This document shows positions 22,265 to 31,890 of a stretch of 64,000 nucleotides of DNA, piece by piece. The position numbers were made by a program, and so were the translations under genes. The stretch's first letter is position 1, and every line of letters begins with the position of its first letter. The stretch is from Amaranthus tricolor (Eukaryota; Streptophyta; Magnoliopsida; Caryophyllales; Amaranthaceae): NCBI RefSeq assembly GCF_026212465.1, contig NC_080047.1, positions 40,282,922 through 40,346,921 of the forward strand. The letters run 5' to 3'. The notes under the pieces are model-generated. The model was given only the letters and a program-made list of their open reading frames with translations, was not told the origin of the DNA and ran no database searches.

Positions 22265-23560
22265 ATTATTTAGTTATTTGAATCCTACGACTAAAACAAT
22301 TTCACGTAATACATTTAAGTCTGATGTTGTTAAGATGTATGAAAGGGAGAAAGAGAATTTGAATTTTTGTTAGGTTCAATTAGTAGTAGAATTTGCCTTA
22401 CTTCTGATTGTTGGAGTTCAATAACCTCAGATTGATATATCACTTTAACTGCACATTATGTTGATGATAATTGGGTCTTAAAAAAGAAGTTGAATTTTTG
22501 CTTTATGCCTCCCCCTCATACGGGGTTAATTTAAGTGATCATGTGTGTTCCTTGTTGAAAGAATGGGGTATCTTGCAAAAGATTTTTAGCATTACACTTG
22601 ATAATGCGGCTTCAAATGATGTGTTTGCAAATTGTCTTAATGGTGAACTTGAATTGTTATGTGCAGGAGAATTTTTTCACGTAAGTGTTGTGCACATATC
22701 ATGAACTTAGTAGTTCAAGATGGATTGAAAGAAATTGATGATGTTGTGATTAAGGTGAGAGAAAGTGTGAAATATTGTAAGGGATCACAAGCTAAAAAAC
22801 AACGTTTCTTAAGTTGTATTGAGCATGTAGGCCTTCAAAGCTCTAAAGGTTTAAAACAAGATGTCATAACACAATGGAATTCCACATATTTGATGCTTGA
22901 AAGTGCATTGTATTACAAGAAAGCTTTAATTCATTTTCAGAAAGTTGATGCTAACTATATTCATTGACCTATTGCGGAAGAATGGGCTAAAGTTGAAAAA
23001 ATTTTCAAGTTTTTAGAAGTTTTTATGAAGCTACTCTTGCTTTTTGTGGGACTAAATATCCTACTGCTAACTTGTACTTTTCTAATGTGTTGAGGGTGAG
23101 ATTGCTTTTTAAAAAGTGAGATGGAGAGTATGGATGGTTTTATGAAGAAAATGGCTTGTAAGATGTATGAAAAATTTGGGAAATATTGGAGTGATTTTAG
23201 CATTATTATGACAGTTGCTATTGTGTAAGATCCTAGGTTTAAACTTCAATTTGTTTAATGGAGCTTCAAAAAAGTTTATGGAGATGGTGTTGAATATGAG
23301 GAAGAAGTGGCTAAGGTGAGGGAGAAAACACAAGAAATTTATAATATCTATGCTCTTAAACTATCTGCAACTTCTCCAAGACAAAAATATGGAAGTTTAC
23401 ATGTTGGAAATCTTGAAGATGCTCCCGATGAGTTTATGACCGTAAGTTTCTGATTTTTTTCCATAATTATATAAATCTTTGTTTGTTTAATTACCTTTTA
23501 AAGATTTTGATGTAAATGCCTGTTTTATAGGACTTTGATAGTTTCTCTAATGGGCCTTTA
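22265..23560 (+). pseudogene. hAT transposase pseudogene (RICESLEEPER-like)
   Basis: The reading jumps between frames but keeps the family order: a D..W.S / TAH..D-W-L segment near 22390-22480, KIFSITLDNAASN (catalytic-core Asp strand, about 22585-22620), FFH then CCAHIMNLVVQDGLKEID (22673-22740), QWNSTYLMLESAL (22875-22913) and DEFMT at about 23427-23441. A probable intron (GTAAGT at 23442, AG at 23530) is followed by DFDSFS. At least five stops or frameshifts are present, and the C-terminal dimerisation domain is lacking. It is the central part of an Ac-like transposase without a BED finger, dead. Confidence 0.8.
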
Positions 23561-23574
23561 TTTGTTGGGCTCTT

Positions 23575-23815
23575 TAGGTAAAATATTAAATGGGTCGACC
23601 TGACCTGACCTGACTGACCCATTTAATAAATGGGTTAAACAGGTTTTTTTTGGGTTTAAATATTCAATTTGAATCTAACTCATTTAATAAACAGATCAGG
23701 TCGTGTTGCCTCATTTAATTAATTGGGTCAAAAATCTAAACCCAAACCCGCTAATTTCGGGTCGATTTCAAATTAGGTTAGCAGGTCGGGTCAGCTTTTG
23801 CCAGCCCTAATTTAA
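23575..23815. repeat. Degenerate hAT-MITE-like repeat
   Basis: The sequence is rich in GGGTCGACCTGACC / GGTCGGGTCAGC words in both orientations and ends TTTTGCCAGCCCTA, whose reverse complement TAGGGCTGGCAAAA is a common plant hAT terminus. The left end and TSD are not clear. Confidence 0.4.
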
Positions 23816-23846
23816 ATACTTTGCTATTTTAATCGATTTTATTTTA

Positions 23847-24274
23847 GGAAAATTTTACTAGAATAATTCAATCTTTTTATGATTCTATTAATTAACCATG
23901 AATAATCTCAACTTTAAAAGTATTTGCCTAGAGTAAATTTAGGTAACCACATTGACCTGCTATAGTAGGTTATTCACCAAAAAAGTAAATTGAAAATTAA
24001 TTTAAAATTAGAGAAAAATTTTGAATATTTACATAAAAAATTTTTTAATGAAAAAAAAAAATCATTTTTTTTAACATTTTTAAATATATTTTTCGACATT
24101 TTATTTTAATTTATCTTGTTTTTGTTTTAAAAAAACTTGTTATAGTAGTCAACGGGTTACTTAAGTTTACTCTTGGCAAATACCCCTAAAGTTGGGATTA
24201 TTCATGATTAATCAATAGATGAAATTATTGTTGAAAAATTATGATAAGGTTGAACTAGTCTAGGTAATTTTTCC
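23847..24274. mobile_element. MULE-type MITE, copy 1 (428 bp)
   Basis: The left end GGAAAATTTTACTAGAATAA and the right end, reversed, GGAAAAATTACCTAGACTAG form terminal inverted repeats. A perfect 9-bp TSD TTTATTTTA flanks them (23838-23846 and 24275-24283). Nine-base TSDs indicate Mutator-like origin. It is homologous along its length and in the same orientation to 55201-55622. It has no ORF. Confidence 0.88.
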
Positions 24275-24704
24275 TTTATTTTATCTGACTCCTGAATCTC
24301 TTGCACAAAGTAACTCAGGCAAAATAATTGAGATTGAGGGAGTAATTCTTTGATTTTTCTCACCTGTTTATTTTTATTGTTTATTGATTTTAAAATCACA
24401 TGTAGACTTTTATTAACCGGAGATATATTAATTTATGGGGCACATTTTGATTTGCTTCTTTTTTGAGGCTTTATGTGGTTACTCCTTTAGCCTACCCTAG
24501 AGCAAAACCTACTTGTTGGTACTTATTTGTTAAATGGAATTGGATGGCTCTAAAGTCTCTTGATTGTCGTTCATGGATTCCATTTGACTTTGCAATTGGT
24601 ACAATCTTGAACATCTCTTTTATTCTTATAAATAGGTATTAGAGTACTTCTGACTTATTTATATCATTTTATACTCTTCAATGATGGTCGTTGTTAATAA
24701 TTTC

Positions 24705-26171
24705 ATGCTTATTTTAAAGATTTATGCTACTTTACTCGTTTTGGTTATTCATGTGTGATTTTGAATGGTTTTGATTGTTTTAAGCATAATTCTTATGGTT
24801 TTAATAATGGCGAAGTTTACTAAGGAGATTTTAGCTCTGGTGAAAACGTTCTACAGAAAAAATGAGCAAAAGAGTAGAAGAGTGTTTATAACGCAAAAGT
24901 TTTAAAGTGAAATTTGATACATGTCTACTCTTTTGGCCAAAACTTTTGATTCGAAGATCGCATTAATGCAAGGTTTACGGCATTGGAAACTAGACTTCAA
25001 GAGCTTACCAATGGTATATTATATGCCCAATTTCGATAATTGAGCAAGAAATGACGATCGTTTGAAGTTTGCTGAAATTGTCAGCTAATAAAACTGACTC
25101 GACTTCCTTGTCGTAAAGATGGCCATCGACTAGGCTTTTTCTTTTGGATTATGGGTAGCATTTTTTCATCACTTTAATTGTGTATTATTTTATTTCATCT
25201 TCTTAGGATTTATTTAGGGGTTAATGAGGAGAATTTAGGTGAAGCCTCCTTTAGTGGAGCACAAGGAGGGAGACTAAAAACCTCTTCTCCTTCTTCCTCT
25301 CCATTTGAACACCATTTTAATTCTTGTAAGCTTTTAATTTTTTGTCTTTGATTTACTTTCTCATTATTAGTTTAATCTTTCTTCATCAAATTTGTATTAG
25401 TTTAATTGTCATACTTAATTGTTTTCTTAGAAATTATCATTTAATAAAAGTAGTATTGTTCTTCCTATTTTTGTCTCTTGGATCTTTAATTGTGTGTCTC
25501 ATAATTTAATTATTGTTTTTCCTTGCAAATTTCATTATTATCATCTTTTATCATGCTTAGTTTCATTCTAGGGTTTGTGTTCATTATTTCCACCATGAAT
25601 AGTGAGTAGATTTATTTTCTAGAGTTAGGGTTTGAACCTATAAGTCAAGTATGATTTGATTATTGAAAGCGTCTATGAAACTAGGATTAAAGTGATTGAA
25701 TTGTGCCAATAACCCTAAATTAAATATGCTTTGTTGGACTAGTCAATAGTATTAGCATGTGAGATTAGGATCAACTTTGCTTTAAGGTAAATTTTAGTTA
25801 AATTCTTATTAATTCGTTCAATAAAACTAGCATGTGAGAATTGAATTAATAGGACCTAAATCTATTAGTTAATCAACAGAGCGAAAGTTTGAGATTAACA
25901 AGATCATATCTAATCACATAATTAATCCGACATTTCATAGACACTAGTAAGAGTTCGATCATACAAGAATTTAGGGGATTCCCGACACCTTAGATCTTTT
26001 ATCATATTGTTTCAAGCCATATTTTCATTGCATCTGAGTTTATTAGTTTAACAACCAATCAAACTATTTTTCTCTTTTCAAGCAATATAATTAGTAGAGA
26101 TTAGCAAGTTTCTTGTCTTACTTTCCTTGTGTTACACCGTGCACTTGTAGTTAAATAAAATTTGCACATCA
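24705..26171 (+). mobile_element. Probable solo LTR of the same family as 40313-41904
   Basis: About 1.47 kb collinear with the TSD-defined LTR at 40313-41904. AATAGTGAGTAGATTTATTTTC (25594 onward) lies the same distance from the left end as TCTAGTGAGTAG in the other copy. Both share the CGAAAGTTTGAG block, GATTCCCGACACC and the TTGTGTTACACCGTGCACTT end. The copy ends GCACATCA. ATTTC flanks both sides (24700-24704 and 26172-26176), but the left edge would start one base before TG, so the boundary is tentative. No internal domain is present. Confidence 0.55.
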
Positions 26172-27033
26172 ATTTCTCTATTTGTTAGGAGTTACATTTG
26201 TCCTTCAAATTTTATTGTATAAATCAATATTCCAAGTAGCTTCAATCGACCTAGACATCTTCATATCTCAATAGTTTACCTTAATAAACTCTGCATTTTT
26301 TTCGAAAGTGATAATTATATCTCCAACAATATGAATAAAATAAACTATTATTACATAAAGAAAATACTTTTGGGTTTCATTCTCTATATCACCTTATACA
26401 TTTATAATGTCCCATTAGCTAACTAATGAATAAAAAAATTGAAAACCGGCTATTCTCGTGAGAGACCATCTCTCAAAGAAACGATTTCAAAACAAGTTTA
26501 TATTCTTATTTTCTCTTTAATTTGTATAAATTGGACTATTTAGCCCATATATCTAACTCGTCTCTCGGAGAGACCGTCTTTCACAACAATTTTTGAAAAC
26601 CTACAATCTCTTTTTGTTTCACCTAATACCTTTATACAAATTCTTGTGTGAGACGGTCTCACCGTGACACGCATTTATACAATGAGTTAAATAGCTCTAC
26701 TAATACAATTATAAGATCCCTTATTTTTATAATCGTCTTACCGAGAAACGGTCTCTCATGAAAATAGCTCGTAAACAGAAAGTATACCTTATACGCTAGA
26801 AACATCATATTTTGGGTGCTCCCATGTTCTTGAAATAACTAATGTGCTGTGTGTGCACCCATTAAACTACCAAGATCTATGTTTAGACACAAATCTGATT
26901 CTATAAACACTCAATTATATACTCCATTCAAATTTAGAAATCAAAGATCCTAAATTTATCATTTTTCATATACATATACTAAAAAAAAGATACAACTACA
27001 GATCGATCATAATCTCAATACGACATCGAAACG
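26172..27033. other. Intergenic with two GAGAC-type repeats
   Basis: Inverted-end repeats lie at about 26450-26595 (GAGAGACCATCTCTC to GGAGAGACCGTCTTTC) and 26641-26770 (TTGTGTGAGACGGTCTCACC to AAACGGTCTCTCATG). They resemble the dispersed copies at 32390, 42525 and 56565. No gene is seen. The end nearest 27033 is probably 3' UTR of the MTP gene. Confidence 0.5.
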
Positions 27034-30000
27034 TTAAGGCTGAGTATTAGGTAATTTGTTGAGAACCGAATGCTCGGGTTTATGATCACACTCGAAATCG
27101 AGATGCACGAATGCCCTCTCGACTTCTGGGAGCATCTCGATCTTTATCTGCAATGACTCTCCAATAGCATGGGCTTCTTTTAAGGGCAAGTCTTCTGGTA
27201 GCTCAATATCAACCTTATTATTGATCAAGTCACAAGTCACAACCACTATTAGATGTTCTTCATACAAACATAGCTAAGATAAACTTATGATCTGCCTGAA
27301 AATGAAGCACAATAGAGACTAACCTCGACGAAGTATAGAGCCCCGAATGTGTATGCTCGAACTGTATCGACTCGTTTTATTTGAGTATGATGCCTTATTA
27401 CAAGGTATGTGAGTTTCTGCAGGACTTCAGGGGGAGCTGCTTGTCCTACTAGAGATACTGCAAAAGGATAGTGAAAAGAACTCTTAGAAGAAATACTTTT
27501 GCACAATACAAAGCTTTAATCCCAAAAATTGAAATTGGCTACATGAATCGATAGACCTGGACGAGTATTCGTCCACGTGAATTCTTCTTCTCCATTTATT
27601 TCGATTTTCTATCGTCTTATTCTGTAAGTCTAAATCTTTCACATCCGTTGCCCTCTGGATCATCTTAGAAATACAATCCCACAATTAATGTCTAAGATAA
27701 TCTAGAGGGCAGGCGGAGCGGAAAGGGATGTGAAAGAGTTAGACTTACAAGATAAGATGGTAGAAAATCGAAATGAAAGGAGAAGAAGAATCATGTGGAT
27801 TAATACTCGCCCAAATTAGAGGTGTTCAAAATAGATCTTATGACCTGATATTTACCAGAATGTAGAACCAAATCTGACCAACCCGACTTCAAAGTGAATT
27901 TAAAACAATGTAAAAATCAATGTGAACACAAGATTCGATTTTGAATATGAACACCTCTAATCAAAATCTATCGGTTCATGTAGCCAATTCCACTTTTTGG
28001 GATTAAAGCTTTGTCATTATTGTTGTTGTATTCAGATTACTTAAGCCCATTTTTGATGTCGCTAAAGATTTATAGTTCTTTGATTACAAAATATAATGAA
28101 ATACTTTAAAATGACTTGTTCAATCACGTGCACATGTCGACGTTTGCTATCTAAGGTCGATCAGAAATAACATTTTTTTCACTTTCAAAGGTACGGTTGT
28201 ATACCTCTGAGCCCCTAAATCTCACCTAGGTGGGAGTCACTTAAGTCCTTTCTGATCAAAAGGATCATAATCTTCAACTACTCAATGACTAGAAAACAGA
28301 ATGCTGTAAAAAAGTGGGAATTGGTTAGGAAGAAAAATAGAGGATATGAACCTGCATTTTCAAGAACTGTTCCAGACCAATTGGTAATGGTATAAACAGC
28401 AAGAGCAATAGCACCAAAAGGATCAATCCACCAATAAAATCGGTCACCAAGAACTGCAGCAATCAAACCCACAACATTTGTCACCACATCAAAGTAATGA
28501 TCCTGTTATTGGTCAAAACAGAAGCAAGTTATCAGTAATCACAATATCCTTCTGTCATATTGTCACAACAATGCATGTTTATTAACAAATTCATATCAGT
28601 CTTAAGAATAATTTGCTAATTACAGCTTTAAAGTTTAACACTTTTGCAAATTACAGCGTCAATGTTTATTTTTTGCGAATTACAGCCACTGAAAATCAAA
28701 TTTTACAGCGTTCAGGCCAAATCACATCATGTTGAAAATACTTCACATGTAAGCCAATATCCCACATCAATAAAATAGTAAGTTGTGAACTGAATATATA
28801 TTGAATGGGCTGATTCTCTTACTATCATATGGTTTTGGGAGAAAATGAACCTCACAACACTCTTGACCCGTGGGCTAGTCTTGTGTACACACGAGTAGGC
28901 CACAGTGAGATTATGTAATGAATTGTCACGGCCTAATACATATTTCCAACTATTTTAGTGGTTGGAATTCTAGGATTTGGCCTGAACGATTTAGGCTTTA
29001 ATATTTTGGTGGTTGTAACACGCAAAAAATAAACATTAAGACCGTAATTCGCAAAAAATCCTAAATTTTAAGGTTGTAATTGGCAAATTATTTTAAGTTA
29101 AATACATGTAGACCTTTGCATAAGCGCGAACAATCCTATTCCCCGAACTTCTGCAGTAAACCCAGAGTGCGAGTTTTACAAATGTAGCAAAAAGCATGAT
29201 GGAATAGAGCCAGATAAGCTGTTCATGAGTTAACTTTGGAAAAGGTTCATTCCTTATCAGCTTTTCCACAGCTTCAATTAGCACTTGAAACCCTGCATCA
29301 GTGATGCTTGCAAGTGAATATACTCAATGGATAGTTTCACAAATGTTTTTATTCTTGACTTTTCGATTTTTGTTAGTTGAACAACAAAAAATGTTTTTTC
29401 ATCGATTATTGGTGTTTTAGGTCAATTTTTTCTCCATGAAACAGCCAACAACCAACAACTATTTTGAACCAAACATTTTCATAACTTTTGACTTAACAAC
29501 TAGCAAATCATTCAATATTTCCAACAAATCTAAGAACAAGTCGATTATCTCAATAATTGTCACATATAAAAGACTGATATTGTTCTTCTACAATAAGGAA
29601 TATACTCAATGGGTAGTTTGGCAAGTGTTTTTTTCTTGGCTTTTGGCTCGTCTAACAACAAAAAATTTCTTTTTAATCGACTCTTGATGTTTTAGGTCGA
29701 TATTTTTTCCATGAAATATCCAACAACCAATTTTCACCAAACATTTTCATAACTTTCGACTTAGCAACTAGCAAATCATTCAATACTTCCAATAAATCTA
29801 GTCAACAGGTAGATTATCTCAATAATTGTCACATATAAAAGACCGATATTGTCCTTGTACAATAAGGAATGTACTCAATGGGTAGTTTGGCAAATGTTTT
29901 CGTCAAACAACAAAAAATTGCTTTTTCATCGATTATTGATGTTTTAGGTCGATATTTTCTCCATGAAACATCCAACAACCAACAGCGACAACCAACAGCC

Positions 30001-31890
30001 AACAACCAACAATTAACTAGTTTTTACCAAACACTTCATAACAACGACTTAACAACTAGCAAATCATTTAATACTTCCAACAACTCTAGTCAACAAGCCG
30101 ATTGATATTATTCTTAGCATAATACAGCTTACCTAGAGTGGCCATGACAGCAGCAAAAATCACAATTCCAACCGGTTGAACCCTTAGTTTTCCGATAGGA
30201 TACTGGTAAATATTGATGTTTTTCATCGACAAATGCGTGAACCAAAGAATCCCACCGGCCATCAGATCTAATAATGAGTCCAGTGTTGATGCTGCTATAG
30301 CTAAAGACCCACTTCTTAAAGTTGCATATATCTGTAGTTTTATGTGCACCCATTTAGCCAAACCTACTTATGTATAACTCATGCTACACAACGGAGATTT
30401 TACCTTTAGTACAAGCAAGATAATGTTGGCTACATTGGAAATGTTCATTGCTCTTTCGTGTTGGGCTTGTTCTTGGTCTTCTTCTTCCTCGTTGATGTCT
30501 AGGGGTGAATCTAAACCGTCTACCTCCTCAAACGACTTCAATGTTGCTACTTGTCTTTCATAGTACTCCTTCTCCGCTTTAGGTCAAAGATACATTAAGT
30601 ATAAAGTTATGTCAAGAAGTAGCTAAAACAATACAAGTAGCATTATATTTACCCATTGTTGTATAGTTACTTCTACCTAGGTTCTCATCTAGCCGGGGTT
30701 TAGAAGTCAGATGTAAACAATACCCTTGTACAAACAATAAAGTTTATTCAAAAGTTCTTCAATGGATCACCCTCAAGAATTGATTAAAAATCAGTTGGCA
30801 CTATTATAGGAAAATCAATTAGAAGTTGGATTATTCTAGGTAATTTTCTTAAAGTTAATTCCTATGGACACTTAGAGCAAGCATCTTGTTCAACTTCATA
30901 TATAGTTCATTGCTAATCTTTGCATCAATCAACAATGAATTGAATGTCCTAACTTCTTCAATGGATCACCCTCAAGAATTGATTAAACAAGTCATAGTAC
31001 ATTACTTCCCTTGCCATTTGTTCATAGGTGAGAATATATCTTAATAAAGGTTCGATAAAACTACATCATCTAACTTTAAGAATAAACAATGAGTACATAG
31101 CCGACTCCAATTTGCTCGAATTAATGTTTTGACATTGTTGTTTTTTAAAATAAAAAATCATTACAATAATAATTGATTTCTTAAACTAATTTAAGAGAGA
31201 AGCAACATGAAAACTAGCTTTAGTAGCAATGTAGCAAAACTCAGATTCATAGTTACTATCCAGTATCTCGTACAAGTTAGGGTCCGGTGGAGAAGGATAG
31301 CGGATTAATCCTACCCATGCCCCCTCCAAGAAGAGGGTAAGGAGAAATGTGCACAATCAATTCATCCCAAATAGAGGTGTTCAAAAAAGACCCGATGACC
31401 TGAACTTGTCACCAAATCCGACTTGACTCGACTTCAAAATAAATTCAAAATTATGTAAAAATCAATGTGGACATAGGATACGATTTTAAACCGACCCAAA
31501 ATATACGACCTGAAATCAATACAATGACACAAATAAACACTTCTAATCCCAAAAAGATAGGCTCCTATAAAGATAAGAAGAGTGGCACACAGAACACCTA
31601 ATGACACATGCAGCTTACAACACACATTAACATAAATACAATGTTTATCATGATCATAATATAGAATAAGAATAAATTTTACCTCGAATCAACCCAGAAG
31701 TATGGGAAAGGTTAAAATCAAAAGGGGATTCAGGATCCAAAGCAATTTGCACTTTTTGAGGGAGCTTAGAAAGAAAGTCATTCATCAAACTTGTAAAAGA
31801 GTATTGACAATGCACTACTTCATCTCTTCCATTCACAATCTTGTTCAACAACGGCTTCTTAGCATCATCCAATTCACTTCCTCCTTCCAT
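27034..31890 (-). CDS. MTP10: Metal tolerance protein, Mn-type cation diffusion facilitator (MTP9/10 group), 7 exons, 407 aa
   Basis: Exons on the minus strand: 31890-31683, 30576-30404, 30331-30133, 29292-29114, 28502-28352, 27457-27324 and 27213-27034. They join in frame into 407 aa, the usual length for plant Mn-CDFs. The start is the ATG at 31888-31890 ([15 protein letters not shown]); the in-frame codon further upstream is TTG. The cytosolic N-terminus has the clade signature [19 protein letters not shown]. The membrane part has about six helices. The paired Mn-CDF metal sites DxxxD are seen as TLDSLLD (D145, D149, helix 2) and DHYFD (D254, D258, helix 5). The C-terminal domain has [19 protein letters not shown] and [17 protein letters not shown]. 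Such proteins export Mn2+ from the cytosol as Mn/H+ antiporters at the Golgi/prevacuolar or tonoplast membrane. Assignment to MTP10 over MTP9 is tentative. All splice sites are GT-AG and no defect is visible, though its introns are packed with repeats. Confidence 0.92.
27504..28020. repeat. Long foldback (hairpin) element in MTP intron 5
   Basis: 27504-27669 is the reverse complement of 27691-28020 once the hAT MITE at 27817-27959 is removed. Shared words include AAGCTTTAATCCCAAAAA, TGGCTACATGAATCGATAG, ATTCTTCTTCTCC and GCCCTCTGGATCATCTTAGA. The loop is only about 21 bases. Arm length is about 165-190 bp with few mismatches. It fills more than half of the 894-bp intron. Confidence 0.75.
27817..27959. 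mobile_element. Short hAT MITE (143 bp) inserted in one arm of the foldback
   Basis: The ends TAGAGGTGTTCA and, reversed, TAGAGGTGTTCA are perfect inverted repeats. The body shares ATGTAAAAATCAATGTG and the CGACTTCAAA word with 31372-31545. Flanking octamers (GCCCAAAT and ATCAAAAT) agree at only 5 of 8 positions, so the TSD has decayed or been misplaced. Confidence 0.7.
28607..29092. repeat. Inverted-repeat element in MTP intron 4
   Basis: The left arm AATTTGCTAATTACAGC...TGTTTATTTTTTGCGAATTAC (about 28609-28685) matches the reverse complement of the right arm (about 29000-29092), which carries TTGCCAATTACAACC and TGTTTATTTTTTGCG. A MULE-like MITE is likely. The right end lies about 20 bp from the exon 4 donor at 29113. 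I did not find a convincing TSD. Confidence 0.6.
29316..30118. repeat. Three-unit tandem repeat filling MTP intron 3
   Basis: Three direct copies begin with GAATATACTCAATGG (29316), GAATATACTCAATGG (29598) and GAATGTACTCAATGG (29867); the periods are 282 and 269 bp. Each carries TTTTAGGTC(G/A)A, CCATGAAA, CAACAACCAA, ACTTA.CAACTAGCAAATCAT and AATAATTGTCACATATAAAA (last word in units 1 and 2). The array occupies almost all of the 840-bp intron (29293-30132) and stops some 15 bp from the exon 3 donor. Confidence 0.85.
30757..30985. repeat. Direct repeat pair and MULE-MITE remnant in MTP intron 1
   Basis: TTCTTCAATGGATCACCCTC plus the next bases of AAGAATTGATTAAA occurs at about 30759-30792 and again at about 30951-30985. 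Between them, about 30806-30850 is a stub of the GGAAAAATTACCTAGAATAA MITE terminus (TGGATTATTCTAGGTAATTT). Confidence 0.6.
31372..31545. mobile_element. Short hAT MITE (174 bp) in MTP intron 1
   Basis: The left end TAGAGGTGTTCA and the reversed right end TAGAAGTGTTTA are terminal inverted repeats. A perfect 8-bp TSD ATCCCAAA flanks them (31364-31371 and 31546-31553). The family has relatives at 27817-27959 and 14620-14763. It is noncoding. Confidence 0.88.

Noticed and set aside
29316..30118. Tandem genes in the MTP intron
   Set aside because: The three units have no conserved reading frame; short frames are frame-dependent noise.
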